Shown: piece after piece, positions 8,971-17,404 of the stretch
How the letters are laid out: each line of letters opens with the position of its first letter
Numbering within the stretch: the first letter of the stretch is position 1
Assembly: GCF_029871245.1 (NCBI RefSeq)
Contig: NZ_SSON01000063.1
Coordinates: 1 to 64,000 of the forward strand
DNA from: Pseudomonas sp. BN102
GTDB taxonomy: Bacteria; Pseudomonadota; Gammaproteobacteria; Pseudomonadales; Pseudomonadaceae
DNA length: 64,000 bases
Direction: 5' to 3'
Made by a program: the position numbers and the translations under genes
The notes under the pieces: model-generated
What the model was told of the DNA's origin: nothing
Seen by the model: the letters and a program-made list of their open reading frames with translations, nothing else
Database searches by the model: none

Positions 8971-9477
8971 TTGATATATCGCGCCACGCTCGCGTGCCTG
9001 TTGTTGTCGCTGGCTGCACCGGCGAAAGCGCAGGGACCTGCGCCTGTCAGGACGTTTGGCGACTGGAGCGTGCTATGGGTACAGGAAAGCGTGAATTTGA
9101 TGGCGGTTACGCTCGATAACTACGGGAACTATATCGCCCTTCGCTGCCTGGTCCAGGAGCAGCGATGCCTGCATGTTCTTTCGGTCAATTCCAGTTGCCA
9201 GGCCGACGTGAGTTATCCCGTGCTTGTCAGCAGTGGCACGAATTCCCGTGCCATGGGCTTTTCTTGTCGGGATGCCGAAAGTTCAACGGAGTTGGTGGCT
9301 GATGATCAGGGCGAGATACATGAAATCTGGAAGCGGGACGGTTTCCTAGGTATTTCGATATCAGTCACGGATGGCCATTTCAAAAATGCCAGGTTCAGTA
9401 TGATAGGTGCTTTTGAGGCCATGGAGTATGTGAAGAAATATACGCGGGAGCAGGATGATGTTGAACATCAATTGTAG
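8971..9477 (+). CDS. Small secreted protein, IalB-like (tentative)
   Basis: A 168-residue protein in the secretion operon. I place the start at TTG 8971: GGAG at 8959-8962 has the right spacing, and it gives a compact signal peptide of about 20 residues ending AKA. Longer in-frame starts exist at 8947, 8920 and 8881 (GTG, overlapping the adaptor gene). The mature part opens FGDWSVLW, like invasion-associated locus B proteins, and carries four Cys that could form two disulfides. The position between the adaptor and the effector genes suggests a periplasmic accessory to secretion or folding. The family call is weak, as is any function. Confidence 0.6.
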   Translation: MIYRATLACLLLSLAAPAKAQGPAPVRTFGDWSVLWVQESVNLMAVTLDNYGNYIALRCLVQEQRCLHVLSVNSSCQADVSYPVLVSSGTNSRAMGFSCRDAESSTELVADDQGEIHEIWKRDGFLGISISVTDGHFKNARFSMIGAFEAMEYVKKYTREQDDVEHQL

Positions 9478-9586
9478 GCATTTGTTTCCTTATGTGGGTG
9501 CAGTGGTGCGAAATAAAATTCAAATGAATTATATCCCTTCTGCGTTGGTGTGAGGTCAGATTAGTGGGGTGAAGGAGGTGGCGTAT

Positions 9587-10156
9587 ATGAGCTCTGGTGA
9601 GGGTTGTTTCTGGGGTCGAATTGCTCCCCAAAAAGCATTTATGGTTGCACTTCTGACTTACTCGATGCTGCTGGCGGGTTGCTCTGAGAAGTTGTGGCTT
9701 ATAAAGCCATTTGATGTTTCAAAGAGCAGTCAGGTTGTCATGGCTAATTTTCTTATAAAGAAGGAGGGTGACTATCAGTTTTCTTTGTTGTTCGTCTGGA
9801 AGGACAGCCTGCGTGAGATGGAAGAGCAGGAGGAGATTTTCGGAAGTGGTGGTGTGCCTATAGAGATGGGTGAGTCGAATTTTGAGGGGAATAAGGGTGT
9901 TCCGATTCCGCTGGATCTTCGATTGGTCAAAGATGGGACGCTCCTTTTGGAGGAGCGCGTGGACACATCGGGGGTGGCGTACTACCAATCTTTTGAGTAT
10001 GAGGGGAGTTCGAAGAGTGCAGCGGGTAGGCTAATAAAAAATATTTCCCTTGAGCCGGGGAATTATTTTGTAGAGGTTAGGACGGTTATAGATATTAAGG
10101 AGTTTGCCGGAGGTGAGAGCTATATAAAATTTGCGTATTACAAGCCGAAAATATAA
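9587..10156 (+). CDS. Predicted lipoprotein, DUF5625-like; candidate immunity protein
   Basis: A 189-residue protein starting at ATG 9587 behind a strong AAGGAGGT. A hydrophobic stretch ends in the lipobox LLAGC (Cys32), so it should be lipid-anchored. The body (PFDVSKSSQVV, a beta-rich middle, SLEPGNYFVEVRT near the end) resembles what I recall of DUF5625 lipoproteins. Codon use is AT-rich (ATA, TTT, AAA), unlike the neighbouring housekeeping genes and like the start of the RTX gene 25 bases downstream. That shared composition and the tight spacing suggest the two moved together. A surface or periplasmic immunity role against the RTX protein is an inference only. Confidence 0.8.
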   Translation: MSSGEGCFWGRIAPQKAFMVALLTYSMLLAGCSEKLWLIKPFDVSKSSQVVMANFLIKKEGDYQFSLLFVWKDSLREMEEQEEIFGSGGVPIEMGESNFEGNKGVPIPLDLRLVKDGTLLLEERVDTSGVAYYQSFEYEGSSKSAAGRLIKNISLEPGNYFVEVRTVIDIKEFAGGESYIKFAYYKPKI

Positions 10157-10181
10157 ATGCTCATGGAGAGGTTGAGAGGCG

Positions 10182-13100
10182 ATGGATGGTAAAAGATACA
10201 CAGTTACCTATAAGGTTGCTGCTGTGGGAAGCAGATATATATATCAGGAAAATAGTAATGGTCATAAGGTAGGCGACGAACACTCATCCTCGGGTGGGCA
10301 CATGTGGTATAGCCTGAGTGATGGGGTCAACAAAAAAAGTTTTGGGTTCTCTTCGGAGCGGGAAGAGATTTTTGGCCCTGGTCGCGTTACGCCGTATGAC
10401 GACAAGGGATATCAGCAAACGGTGTATGAAGTTACTTTGGATTTGTCTAAGGAGCAGTATGATATATTGCTTTCGTTCTCGAATAGCCCAAAGGCGTTTG
10501 GCTTTAATGGCGATGAATATCATCTCCTGAAAAATAGTTGTGTTGATTTTGCTTACTCATCACTAAAGGCGATTGGTTATAATGAAAAGGGTTTTCAAGG
10601 GAAATTATTTCCTGCCGATAATGTTGGAAAACTCAATGAGCTATTCATGAATTATGGTGCGACTATTATTCGCGACGACCTGAAGCGTCGAGGTGAGTAC
10701 TACGAAGACAAGGATGCAAAGTCCTGCATATGGCTCGGTGGCTATGAGCAGATAATCCGAGTGTCCATGGAGCACTTGTCCTCACCCAATAACCGGTTCT
10801 CCTTGGCAAAGGCATTAGATGTCGAGTACCAAGCTGGCAAGTGGTACAAAACCGCTCAGATCGGCCAGGGGTTGTATAACGATTTCACCAAGTGGTTCTC
10901 CACCACACTGGTCAACTCCTTCAAGGGTTCCAAGTCTCCAGGTTTTGATTTCAAACTCGACACTAGCGGCCTGCGCTACACGCCCATAGGCGCTTTCTAC
11001 GAATCACGCACGCCGGCCACCGACAATGCCCCCTCCATTGCCAGCAAGACCCCGGTGCTGCTCGACAGCGCCGGCAACGCCCAGTCGGCTGCGACGCTGG
11101 CCGCGCTGGATGCGAATCGCGATGGCAGGTTGAGTGGCGATGAGCTGGGGTCGCTGCGGGCCTGGGCGGACCTCAATGAAAACGGGGTGATCGACACGGG
11201 GGAACTGCAGAGCCTCGGCAAGTCAGGGCTATCGCTGGTCCGCGAAACCGATTACGGCTTCTACACCCGTGGCAACGCCCGCATTGCCTGGAATCCTGCG
11301 ACACCGGGCCGGCCAAACGAGCATGTCGGCGTACCGGCCCAGCCCGATCACACGAGGCCTGTGCCGGGCAGCAACTATCGGGCATTGCGGGATACGGATC
11401 AGATATTCAATAGCAAAGCGGCCTTGGTCATCTGGAAGCCCACTCAGGTCAAAGTCAATTTCCAGAACCAGACCTACCTGATCGGTACCGACGGCGACGA
11501 CCGCTTCGATGCCAACTACTACGCCCAGTACGCCTTCATCAACAGCGCGTTGCTGGTGAACTTCCTCGGTGGCGGGGGCAATGACGTTGTCGGTGGCAGT
11601 GTACGCAACGACAGCATCTGGGGCGGTACCGGCAACGACCTTCTGCTCGGCTACGCCGGCGACGACAGCCTGTACGGCGAGGAAGGGGACGATGAGCTGC
11701 AGGGCCATGACGGCGCCGACTACCTGGACGGCGGCATAGGCAATGACAAGCTGTTCGGCGGCAATGGCAATGATGTGCTGCATGGGGCCGATGGCGATGA
11801 CGGGCTCAGCGGCGAGGCGGGGGACGACAGCCTGTATGGTGGCCGCGGCGACGATCTCCTCCTTGGTGGCCTGGGCAACGACCTGCTGGATGGCGGGGAG
11901 GGCAATGATCAGCTGCTGGGCGAGGCGGGTAACGACATTCTGTTTGGCGGAGATGGCCATGACGAACTGCAGGGTGGTGACGGCCATGACCAACTGCTGG
12001 GGGAGGCCGGGAACGATCGACTGTTCGGCCAGGCCGGCAACGACGTCCTCTGGGGTGCTGCCGGCGATGATTTGCTGATCGGTTTCAACGCGTTCAACGA
12101 GGCGAGTCAGAGTCTGTTTCCGGGCGAAAGCGATGACGATCAGCTCTTCGGCGGTGCCGGCGCGGACAGCCTCTATGGCGGCCTGGGCAATGACCTGCTC
12201 GATGGCGGCACGGAGAATGACTTCCTGGCCGGAAACGAAGGCCATGACAGCCTGTTTGGCGGCGCGGGCGACGATGAACTGCAGGGCGGCGATGGTCATG
12301 ATCAGTTGCTGGGGGAGGAGGGTAATGACCGACTGTTCGGCCAGGCCGGCAACGACATCCTATGGGGCGGCGATGGCGACGACCTGCTGAAGGGATTCAC
12401 TGGTAGCAACGAGGCCAAGCAAAGCCTGTCGGCCGGTGAAACCGATGACGACACCCTCCACGGCGGCGCTGGTAATGACCTGCTGCTTGGCGGCCTGGGC
12501 AACGACACGTTGTTTGGGGATACGGGTAACGACGAGCTGCAAGGCGGCGATGGCCATGATCTGCTCTACGGCGGGGAGGGCAACGACCGGCTGTTTGGCC
12601 AGGTGGGCAATGACGTGCTCTATGGCGGTGACGGCGACGATCTGCTGGTGGGCTTCACCGCGGACAATGAAAGCAAGCAGAGCTTGGGGGGCAGTGAGAC
12701 GGACAATGACTGGCTGTATGGCGGAGCGGGTAACGACACCCTGCTCGGCGGTCTCGGCGACGACTACCTGGATGGCGGTGCCGGCAGCGATCTGATGGAG
12801 GGCGGCAAGGGCAACGACACCTACATCGTTAACAGCGTCAACGACGTCATCCTCGAACATGCCGGCGAGGGCTACGACACCGTAATCAGCAGCGCCAACT
12901 ACCTGCTCAATGCCAATATCGAGGAGCTGCGCCTGGTGGAGGGCTTCGACATCCATGCCACCGGCAATGCCCTGGACAACAAGCTGATCGGCAACAGCCG
13001 CAACAACATCCTCGATGGCGTCACGGGCAAGGACATCATGATCGGCGGCGCCGGCGACGATACCTATTACGTCGACAATGTCGGTGACCAGGTCATCGAA

Positions 13101-16088
13101 CTGGCCGGAGACGGTGTGGACACGGTGCAGAGCAGCATCAGCCATGCGCTGGCGGCCAACGTGGAAAACCTCATCCTGCTGGACTTTGCCAAGGCCGAGA
13201 AAGGCCTGGTGGATGGCGAGCGTACGCTGGTGTACGGCTACCCGAAGCGATATGAACTCGATTACATGCAGGGCGATGCCGTGCCTGATTTCCACGGCAC
13301 CTGTGCCTTGACGGCGATCGCCAACCTGCTGACCCAGTCCGACCGCCCGACGACCGAGGGCGAGGTGGTCAAACTGGCTATCGACAACCGCTGGACTGTG
13401 AGCGACGCGGCTCGGCCGGCCCATGAACGTGGTGGCTCGAACTTCGCTCAGCAGCAGGCGATCCTCGACCGCTACGGCATCCGCAACGAACTGCTGGCCG
13501 GCTACAACGAGCAGGGTGTTGCCAACCTGATTCGCAGCGGGCGCGGCGTCATCCTCGCGGTCAATGCAGGCGTACTGTGGGATGACCCGACCCAGGTGGC
13601 GGATGGCGCGGTAAACCATGTGGTGACCGTAACCGGCGCTGCCTACAGCGAGACGAGCGGCAAGTTGCTGGGCTTCTACATTGCCGACTCTGGCCGGCAG
13701 AGGGTCAGCGACATGACCCGCTTTGTGAGCCTGGAGAAGTTCCGACTGGCTGCAAATGTCGCCGGCAGCTATGCGATCTACACCATCGAGCCGCTGAAAC
13801 TTTGGAATGAGGACATCGATGGCCAAGGCAACGGCCTGGACAACGTATTGATGGGTAACCGTGGCAACAACCTGCTCAACGGCGGCGCCGGCAACGATAC
13901 CCTCGGCGGCGGCGCCGGCACAGACAGGCTGTACGGCTATACCGGTAGCGACACCTACCTGTTCAACCTGGGCGACGGGCACGACACCATCATCGAAGTG
14001 GAAGCCATGTGGAACACCGACGTCCTGAAGTTCGGCGCCGGTATCGCGGCAGCCGACATCGATGTCAAGCGGGAGGGGGACAGCCTGGTGCTGCAGCATC
14101 GAAATGGCCAGGATCAGGTCACCATCGGCGGCTGGTTCCTAGCCTCCTATGGCTACACCGACTATCACCGCCTGAGCCGCGTCGAGTTCGCCGACGGTAG
14201 CCAGTGGCGCCGCGATCATCTTTCCGTTGGTGATGGCAACGACACGCTCATTGGAGGTGACACCCATGACGTGCTGAAGGGGTTTGGCGGCAACGATACC
14301 CTCGATGGTGGCGCGGGCAATGACACCCTCAGCGGCGGAACCGGCAATGACAGGCTGTACGGGTACACCGGCAGCGACACCTACCTGTTCAACCTGGGCG
14401 ACGGGCACGACACCATCATCGAAGTGGAGGCCATGTGGAACACCGACGTCCTGAAGTTCGGCGCCGGTATCGTGGCGGCCGACATCGGGGTCAGTCGGGA
14501 GGGCGATAGCCTGGTATTGCAGCATCGCAATGGCGAGGATCAGGTCACCATCGGCGGCTGGTTCCTCGCCTCCTATGGCTACGCCGATTACCACCGCTTG
14601 AGCCGTGTCGAGTTTGCCGACGGTACCCGGTGGCACCGCGATCAGATTTCAAACTGGGCGGTATCGGAGGTAAGGGGGAGTAGCGGCAACGACAGGCTCA
14701 TCGGAGGGGACACCCATGATGTGCTGAAGGGCTTCAGTGGCAACGACAACCTCGATGGGTTGGCTGGCGACGACAGGCTCCACGGCGGCGATGGCGATGA
14801 CACCCTACTGGGCGGAGTGGGCCAGGACTATCTGGACGGCGGGCTGGGCAACGATACCCTCGACGGTGGCCTGGGCAATGACACCCTCAACGGCGGAACC
14901 GGCAATGACAGGCTGTACGGGTACACCGGCAGCGACACCTATCTGTTCAATCTGGGCGACGGGCACGACACCATCATCGAAGTCGAAGCCATGTGGAACA
15001 TCGATGTCCTGAAATTCGGCTCCGGTATTGTGGCAGCCGACATTGAGGTCAGTCGGCAGGGCGATAGCCTGGTGTTGCAGCATCGTAATGGCCAGGATCA
15101 GGTCACTATCGGCAGCTGGTTCCTGGCCTCCTATGGCTACACCGACTATCACCGCTTGAGCCGTGTCGAGTTTGCCGACGGTATCCAGTGGAGCCGCGAG
15201 CAGCTCTCCCTGTGGGCGGCATCGGCAATAAGGGGCAGTGACGGCAATGACACGCTCGCCGGGAGTGACGCTGATGACGTAATGAAGGGGTATGGCGGCA
15301 ACGATACTTTCGATGGTGGCGCGGGCAACGACACCCTCATCGGAGGGGCTGGGGATGATCGCCTGTACGGCCACACCGGCAGCGACACCTATCTTTTCAA
15401 TCTGGGCGACGGGCACGACACCATCATCGAGGTGGAAGCCATGTGGAACACCGACGTCCTGAAGTTCGGCGCCGGCATCGTGGCGGCCGACATCGGGGTC
15501 AGTCGGGAGGGCGATAGCCTGGTATTGCAGCATCGCAATGGCGAGGATCAGGTCACGATCGGCGGCTGGTTCCTGGCCTCCTATGGCTATACCGACTATC
15601 ACCGCTTGAGCCATGTCGAGTTTGCTGACGGTAGCCAGTGGAGCCGCGATCAGCTTTCCGCATGGGCGCAGTCGAATCCCAAGCAGAAAGGTGTGGGGCC
15701 TGATCCAGCACGGATGCTGTACGGCGCCACCGGTAACGGAGGCGATAGCGTGGTTGCCAGCGGTGCGGGCACTGCCCCTTATGACCTGGGGCACAGCCAT
15801 AGCCTCGAGGCCACGCTCGAGAGCGGCCCAACAGAGAGCTCTGCAAACAGCCTGAACATCAAGCTACTGGGTACTTCCGACAAGCTGACGATCAGGGACT
15901 GGTCTGTCGGGGCGGCGAATGACCTGGAGGTGTTCAACACGACAGACGGCATTACCCAGTTGGATGGGCAGGTACAGAACCTGGTGAATGCGATGGCTGC
16001 CTTCGCCCCGCCTGGATCGGCACAAACCACCCTGCCGGCTAGCTATCAGACTGAACTGTCGTCGGTGATTGCGGCGAACTGGCGGTGA
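10182..16088 (+). CDS. Giant RTX exoprotein with two predicted cysteine-hydrolase domains
   Basis: A 1968-residue predicted type I secretion substrate. Residues 1-200 form a non-repeat domain with GGHMWYSL (His40) and KNSCVDFAY (Cys120). The His-before-Cys order is that of circularly permuted NlpC/P60 or LRAT-type papain folds. An EF-hand pair lies near 305-345 (DANRDGRLSGDE, DLNENGVIDTGE). RTX nonapeptides (GGxGxDxLx) fill about 463-883. Residues about 1020-1205 form a C39-like papain domain with GTCALTAIAN (Cys1041), NHVVTV (His1146) and ADSG (Asp1169). Four 92-residue copies of a haemolysin-related repeat follow, then a C-terminal tail ending SSVIAANWR, similar to many type I secretion signals. 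The first 600 bases are AT-rich, unlike the rest. No signal peptide is present. Substrate and target are unknown; a toxin or a matrix enzyme is possible. Confidence 0.88.
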   Translation: MDGKRYTVTYKVAAVGSRYIYQENSNGHKVGDEHSSSGGHMWYSLSDGVNKKSFGFSSEREEIFGPGRVTPYDDKGYQQTVYEVTLDLSKEQYDILLSFSNSPKAFGFNGDEYHLLKNSCVDFAYSSLKAIGYNEKGFQGKLFPADNVGKLNELFMNYGATIIRDDLKRRGEYYEDKDAKSCIWLGGYEQIIRVSMEHLSSPNNRFSLAKALDVEYQAGKWYKTAQIGQGLYNDFTKWFSTTLVNSFKGSKSPGFDFKLDTSGLRYTPIGAFYESRTPATDNAPSIASKTPVLLDSAGNAQSAATLAALDANRDGRLSGDELGSLRAWADLNENGVIDTGELQSLGKSGLSLVRETDYGFYTRGNARIAWNPATPGRPNEHVGVPAQPDHTRPVPGSNYRALRDTDQIFNSKAALVIWKPTQVKVNFQNQTYLIGTDGDDRFDANYYAQYAFINSALLVNFLGGGGNDVVGGSVRNDSIWGGTGNDLLLGYAGDDSLYGEEGDDELQGHDGADYLDGGIGNDKLFGGNGNDVLHGADGDDGLSGEAGDDSLYGGRGDDLLLGGLGNDLLDGGEGNDQLLGEAGNDILFGGDGHDELQGGDGHDQLLGEAGNDRLFGQAGNDVLWGAAGDDLLIGFNAFNEASQSLFPGESDDDQLFGGAGADSLYGGLGNDLLDGGTENDFLAGNEGHDSLFGGAGDDELQGGDGHDQLLGEEGNDRLFGQAGNDILWGGDGDDLLKGFTGSNEAKQSLSAGETDDDTLHGGAGNDLLLGGLGNDTLFGDTGNDELQGGDGHDLLYGGEGNDRLFGQVGNDVLYGGDGDDLLVGFTADNESKQSLGGSETDNDWLYGGAGNDTLLGGLGDDYLDGGAGSDLMEGGKGNDTYIVNSVNDVILEHAGEGYDTVISSANYLLNANIEELRLVEGFDIHATGNALDNKLIGNSRNNILDGVTGKDIMIGGAGDDTYYVDNVGDQVIELAGDGVDTVQSSISHALAANVENLILLDFAKAEKGLVDGERTLVYGYPKRYELDYMQGDAVPDFHGTCALTAIANLLTQSDRPTTEGEVVKLAIDNRWTVSDAARPAHERGGSNFAQQQAILDRYGIRNELLAGYNEQGVANLIRSGRGVILAVNAGVLWDDPTQVADGAVNHVVTVTGAAYSETSGKLLGFYIADSGRQRVSDMTRFVSLEKFRLAANVAGSYAIYTIEPLKLWNEDIDGQGNGLDNVLMGNRGNNLLNGGAGNDTLGGGAGTDRLYGYTGSDTYLFNLGDGHDTIIEVEAMWNTDVLKFGAGIAAADIDVKREGDSLVLQHRNGQDQVTIGGWFLASYGYTDYHRLSRVEFADGSQWRRDHLSVGDGNDTLIGGDTHDVLKGFGGNDTLDGGAGNDTLSGGTGNDRLYGYTGSDTYLFNLGDGHDTIIEVEAMWNTDVLKFGAGIVAADIGVSREGDSLVLQHRNGEDQVTIGGWFLASYGYADYHRLSRVEFADGTRWHRDQISNWAVSEVRGSSGNDRLIGGDTHDVLKGFSGNDNLDGLAGDDRLHGGDGDDTLLGGVGQDYLDGGLGNDTLDGGLGNDTLNGGTGNDRLYGYTGSDTYLFNLGDGHDTIIEVEAMWNIDVLKFGSGIVAADIEVSRQGDSLVLQHRNGQDQVTIGSWFLASYGYTDYHRLSRVEFADGIQWSREQLSLWAASAIRGSDGNDTLAGSDADDVMKGYGGNDTFDGGAGNDTLIGGAGDDRLYGHTGSDTYLFNLGDGHDTIIEVEAMWNTDVLKFGAGIVAADIGVSREGDSLVLQHRNGEDQVTIGGWFLASYGYTDYHRLSHVEFADGSQWSRDQLSAWAQSNPKQKGVGPDPARMLYGATGNGGDSVVASGAGTAPYDLGHSHSLEATLESGPTESSANSLNIKLLGTSDKLTIRDWSVGAANDLEVFNTTDGITQLDGQVQNLVNAMAAFAPPGSAQTTLPASYQTELSSVIAANWR
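11569..12831 (+). repeat. RTX nonapeptide repeat block
   Basis: Within the large exoprotein gene, about 1.25 kb encodes tandem calcium-binding nonapeptides of the form GG-x-G-x-D-x-L-x, such as GGAGNDLLL and GGDGHDQLL. Every 80-120 residues they are broken by short spacers with motifs like LLKGFTGSNEAKQSL. These parallel beta-rolls fold on meeting millimolar calcium outside the cell, which drives export. Confidence 0.93.
13923..15632 (+). repeat. Four-copy 276-bp repeat in the RTX gene
   Basis: Copies lie at 13923-14198, 14349-14624, 14907-15182 and 15357-15632, each exactly 276 bases (92 codons), with variable RTX linkers between them. Each encodes RLYGYTGSDTYLFNLGDGH (copy 4 has GH in place of GY) followed by IIEVEAMWN, LVLQHRNG and YHRLSRVEFADG (copy 4 SHVEFADG). 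Only a few percent of bases differ between copies, far less than in the nonapeptide block. They match the haemolysin-type calcium-binding related domain and look like recent tandem expansion. Confidence 0.93.
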
Positions 16089-16161
16089 TTGTTGGCCCGG
16101 GATCAGCGGCAAACCTGCTTGCTCGAGCGCCCCGGGCCCCTCACGAAAAATCCCAGGCAAT

Positions 16162-16190
16162 AAAAAACCCGCCTTTAAAGGCGGGTTTTT
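16162..16190. terminator. Bidirectional rho-independent terminator
   Basis: The stem CCCGCC-TTTAAA-GGCGGG is flanked by A6 on the left and T5 on the right. It therefore terminates both the rightward RTX gene and the leftward tRNA-Pro gene. Confidence 0.9.
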
Positions 16191-16197
16191 CGGGATT

Positions 16198-16274
16198 TGG
16201 TCGGAGCGACTGGATTCGAACCAGCGACCTTCTCGTCCCGAACGAGACGCGCTACCAAGCTGCGCTACGCTCCG
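16198..16274 (-). tRNA. tRNA-Pro (anticodon CGG)
   Basis: A 77-nt leftward gene. The acceptor stem CGGAGCG pairs with CGCTCCG, followed by A and the encoded CCA. The anticodon loop TTCGGGA sits between TCTCG and CGAGA, so the anticodon is CGG (Pro, codon CCG). The T-loop is GGTTCGAATCC. The secretion locus abuts its 3' side, a common position for integrated DNA, but no integrase or repeated tRNA end was seen. Confidence 0.97.
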
Positions 16275-16287
16275 TTGTGTGGCGCGC

Positions 16288-16315
16288 ATTCTACAGAAAA
16301 ACTTTTGGCCTACAA
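16288..16315 (-). promoter_or_regulatory. Likely promoter of tRNA-Pro
   Basis: On the minus strand TTGTAG is followed after 16 bases by TAGAAT. The -10 ends about 13 bases before the mature tRNA 5' end, as expected for a short leader. The region is markedly AT-rich upstream. Confidence 0.6.
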
Positions 16316-16447
16316 GGGGTTAGCGAAAATTTTTTTAAATTCTTTGCGCTGGGATCAGGCTGAAGGCGGGAGGCTGCGAGTGGCGCGGGGATTGGCGGGG
16401 GAGGCGAGGGCCCGCTCAGCAAGAAGTGCAGGAGCGGGCCGCGAGGA

Positions 16448-16669
16448 TCAGAGTTCCTTGATGGTGCGGACCTGATCCTTGTTCACCTTGGCCTGTTTAC
16501 CGTCGAGTTGCTCGAACTGGTAGAAACCGGTGTCCTCGTCGTATTCGGGAGTGTCCACGACTTGGAGCTCGCGTCCGTCATTGAGGGTGATCACGCTCGG
16601 CGAGGAGCAGCCGGCGAGAGTGATAAGACCCATTGCGAGCAGGAAAGCGGGGACTATCCGCTGGTTCAT
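16448..16669 (-). CDS. YgdI/YgdR-family small lipoprotein
   Basis: A 73-residue lipoprotein. The signal sequence ends in the lipobox LAGC, and the mature part of about 53 residues is a small SH3-like barrel (VITLNDGRELQVVDTPEYDE, then FEQLDGKQAKVNKDQVRTI). This is the DUF903/YgdI pattern of enterobacteria and pseudomonads; the function is unknown. The start is supported by AAGGAGA before the ATG. Confidence 0.92.
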   Translation of the reverse strand: MNQRIVPAFLLAMGLITLAGCSSPSVITLNDGRELQVVDTPEYDEDTGFYQFEQLDGKQAKVNKDQVRTIKEL

Positions 16670-16749
16670 TTGTCATCTCCTTAGATGATTACGCTGGTTG
16701 TACGACGTTTCAGACGAGAGACATCCGTCCAAAGTTCCAGCGAACTGCT

Positions 16750-17337
16750 TCAATTCTTCAGCTGGTTGTCGCCCAGCAGCTCCGGCGTATTGATATTGGC
16801 CAGGCGCGGATCGCCTTCGGGGCAGTCCACCGCCACCGGGTCGAGTTGGCGAAAAATGCGTTGTGGGCTGCGTTCTCCGGCCCGCCAGCCGGCGTCCAGG
16901 GCGGGTAGCAAGGCGCGGGGCAGGACGCAGAACAGCGGCTCCCAGAATTTTCCCTGGCGCAGCATGACGGGCCGCTCGCAGGCGGCGTGCAGCAGGCTGT
17001 CGATCAGCGCGTCATCCACCAGCGGCGCGTCGCAGGGCAGGACCAGCACCTGCTCGTGGCGGGCCACCGCCAGGCCGGCGCGGATGCCGGCGAGGGGGCC
17101 GGGGTAGTCCGGGCTGTCGTCCTGCACCAACTGGTCGGCCCAGGCGGCGTATCGCTCGGCATTGCGGTTGCAGGAAATGATCAGGTCGTCGGTGAGGGGG
17201 CGCACGCGCTCGTGCAGCCAGGCGATCAATGGCCGGCCCTGCCACTCCAGCAGACCCTTGTCGCGGCCGCCCATGCGTTGCCCGCGCCCGCCGCAAAGCA
17301 GCAGGATAGAGCAGGGCGGCAAAGGCATGTCGGGCAT
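16750..17337 (-). CDS. mobA: Molybdenum cofactor guanylyltransferase
   Basis: A 195-residue cytosolic enzyme that links GMP from GTP to Mo-molybdopterin to make the guanine dinucleotide cofactor used by DMSO-reductase-family enzymes. The nucleotide-binding signature [20 protein letters not shown] is at the N-terminus, and [12 protein letters not shown] and LPCDAPLV carry the GTP and metal contacts. I place the start at 17337 (MPDMPLPP), behind GGAG; a longer frame begins at 17379. It is divergent from moaB-moeA, 67 bases apart, which fits one Mo-cofactor locus. Confidence 0.94.
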   Translation of the reverse strand: MPDMPLPPCSILLLCGGRGQRMGGRDKGLLEWQGRPLIAWLHERVRPLTDDLIISCNRNAERYAAWADQLVQDDSPDYPGPLAGIRAGLAVARHEQVLVLPCDAPLVDDALIDSLLHAACERPVMLRQGKFWEPLFCVLPRALLPALDAGWRAGERSPQRIFRQLDPVAVDCPEGDPRLANINTPELLGDNQLKN

Positions 17338-17404
17338 GGCGCGGTCTCCGGGGCGGCGCTGTGATATAACACCAGGCATTCACTCTAACAACTGGAAGCC
17401 TGCC

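Noticed and set aside
11569-12831. Regularly spaced repeats as a possible CRISPR array
   Set aside because: Spacing is 27 bases or multiples and in frame with a coding gene; there are no unique spacers or cas genes.
11229-14099. Long antisense frames over the RTX repeats
   Set aside because: The repetitive Val/Ala/Ile-rich translation merely mirrors the GGxGxD codons.
16069-16475. Rightward frames across the tRNA-Pro and terminator
   Set aside because: They read through a structured RNA gene and a terminator hairpin and have no support.
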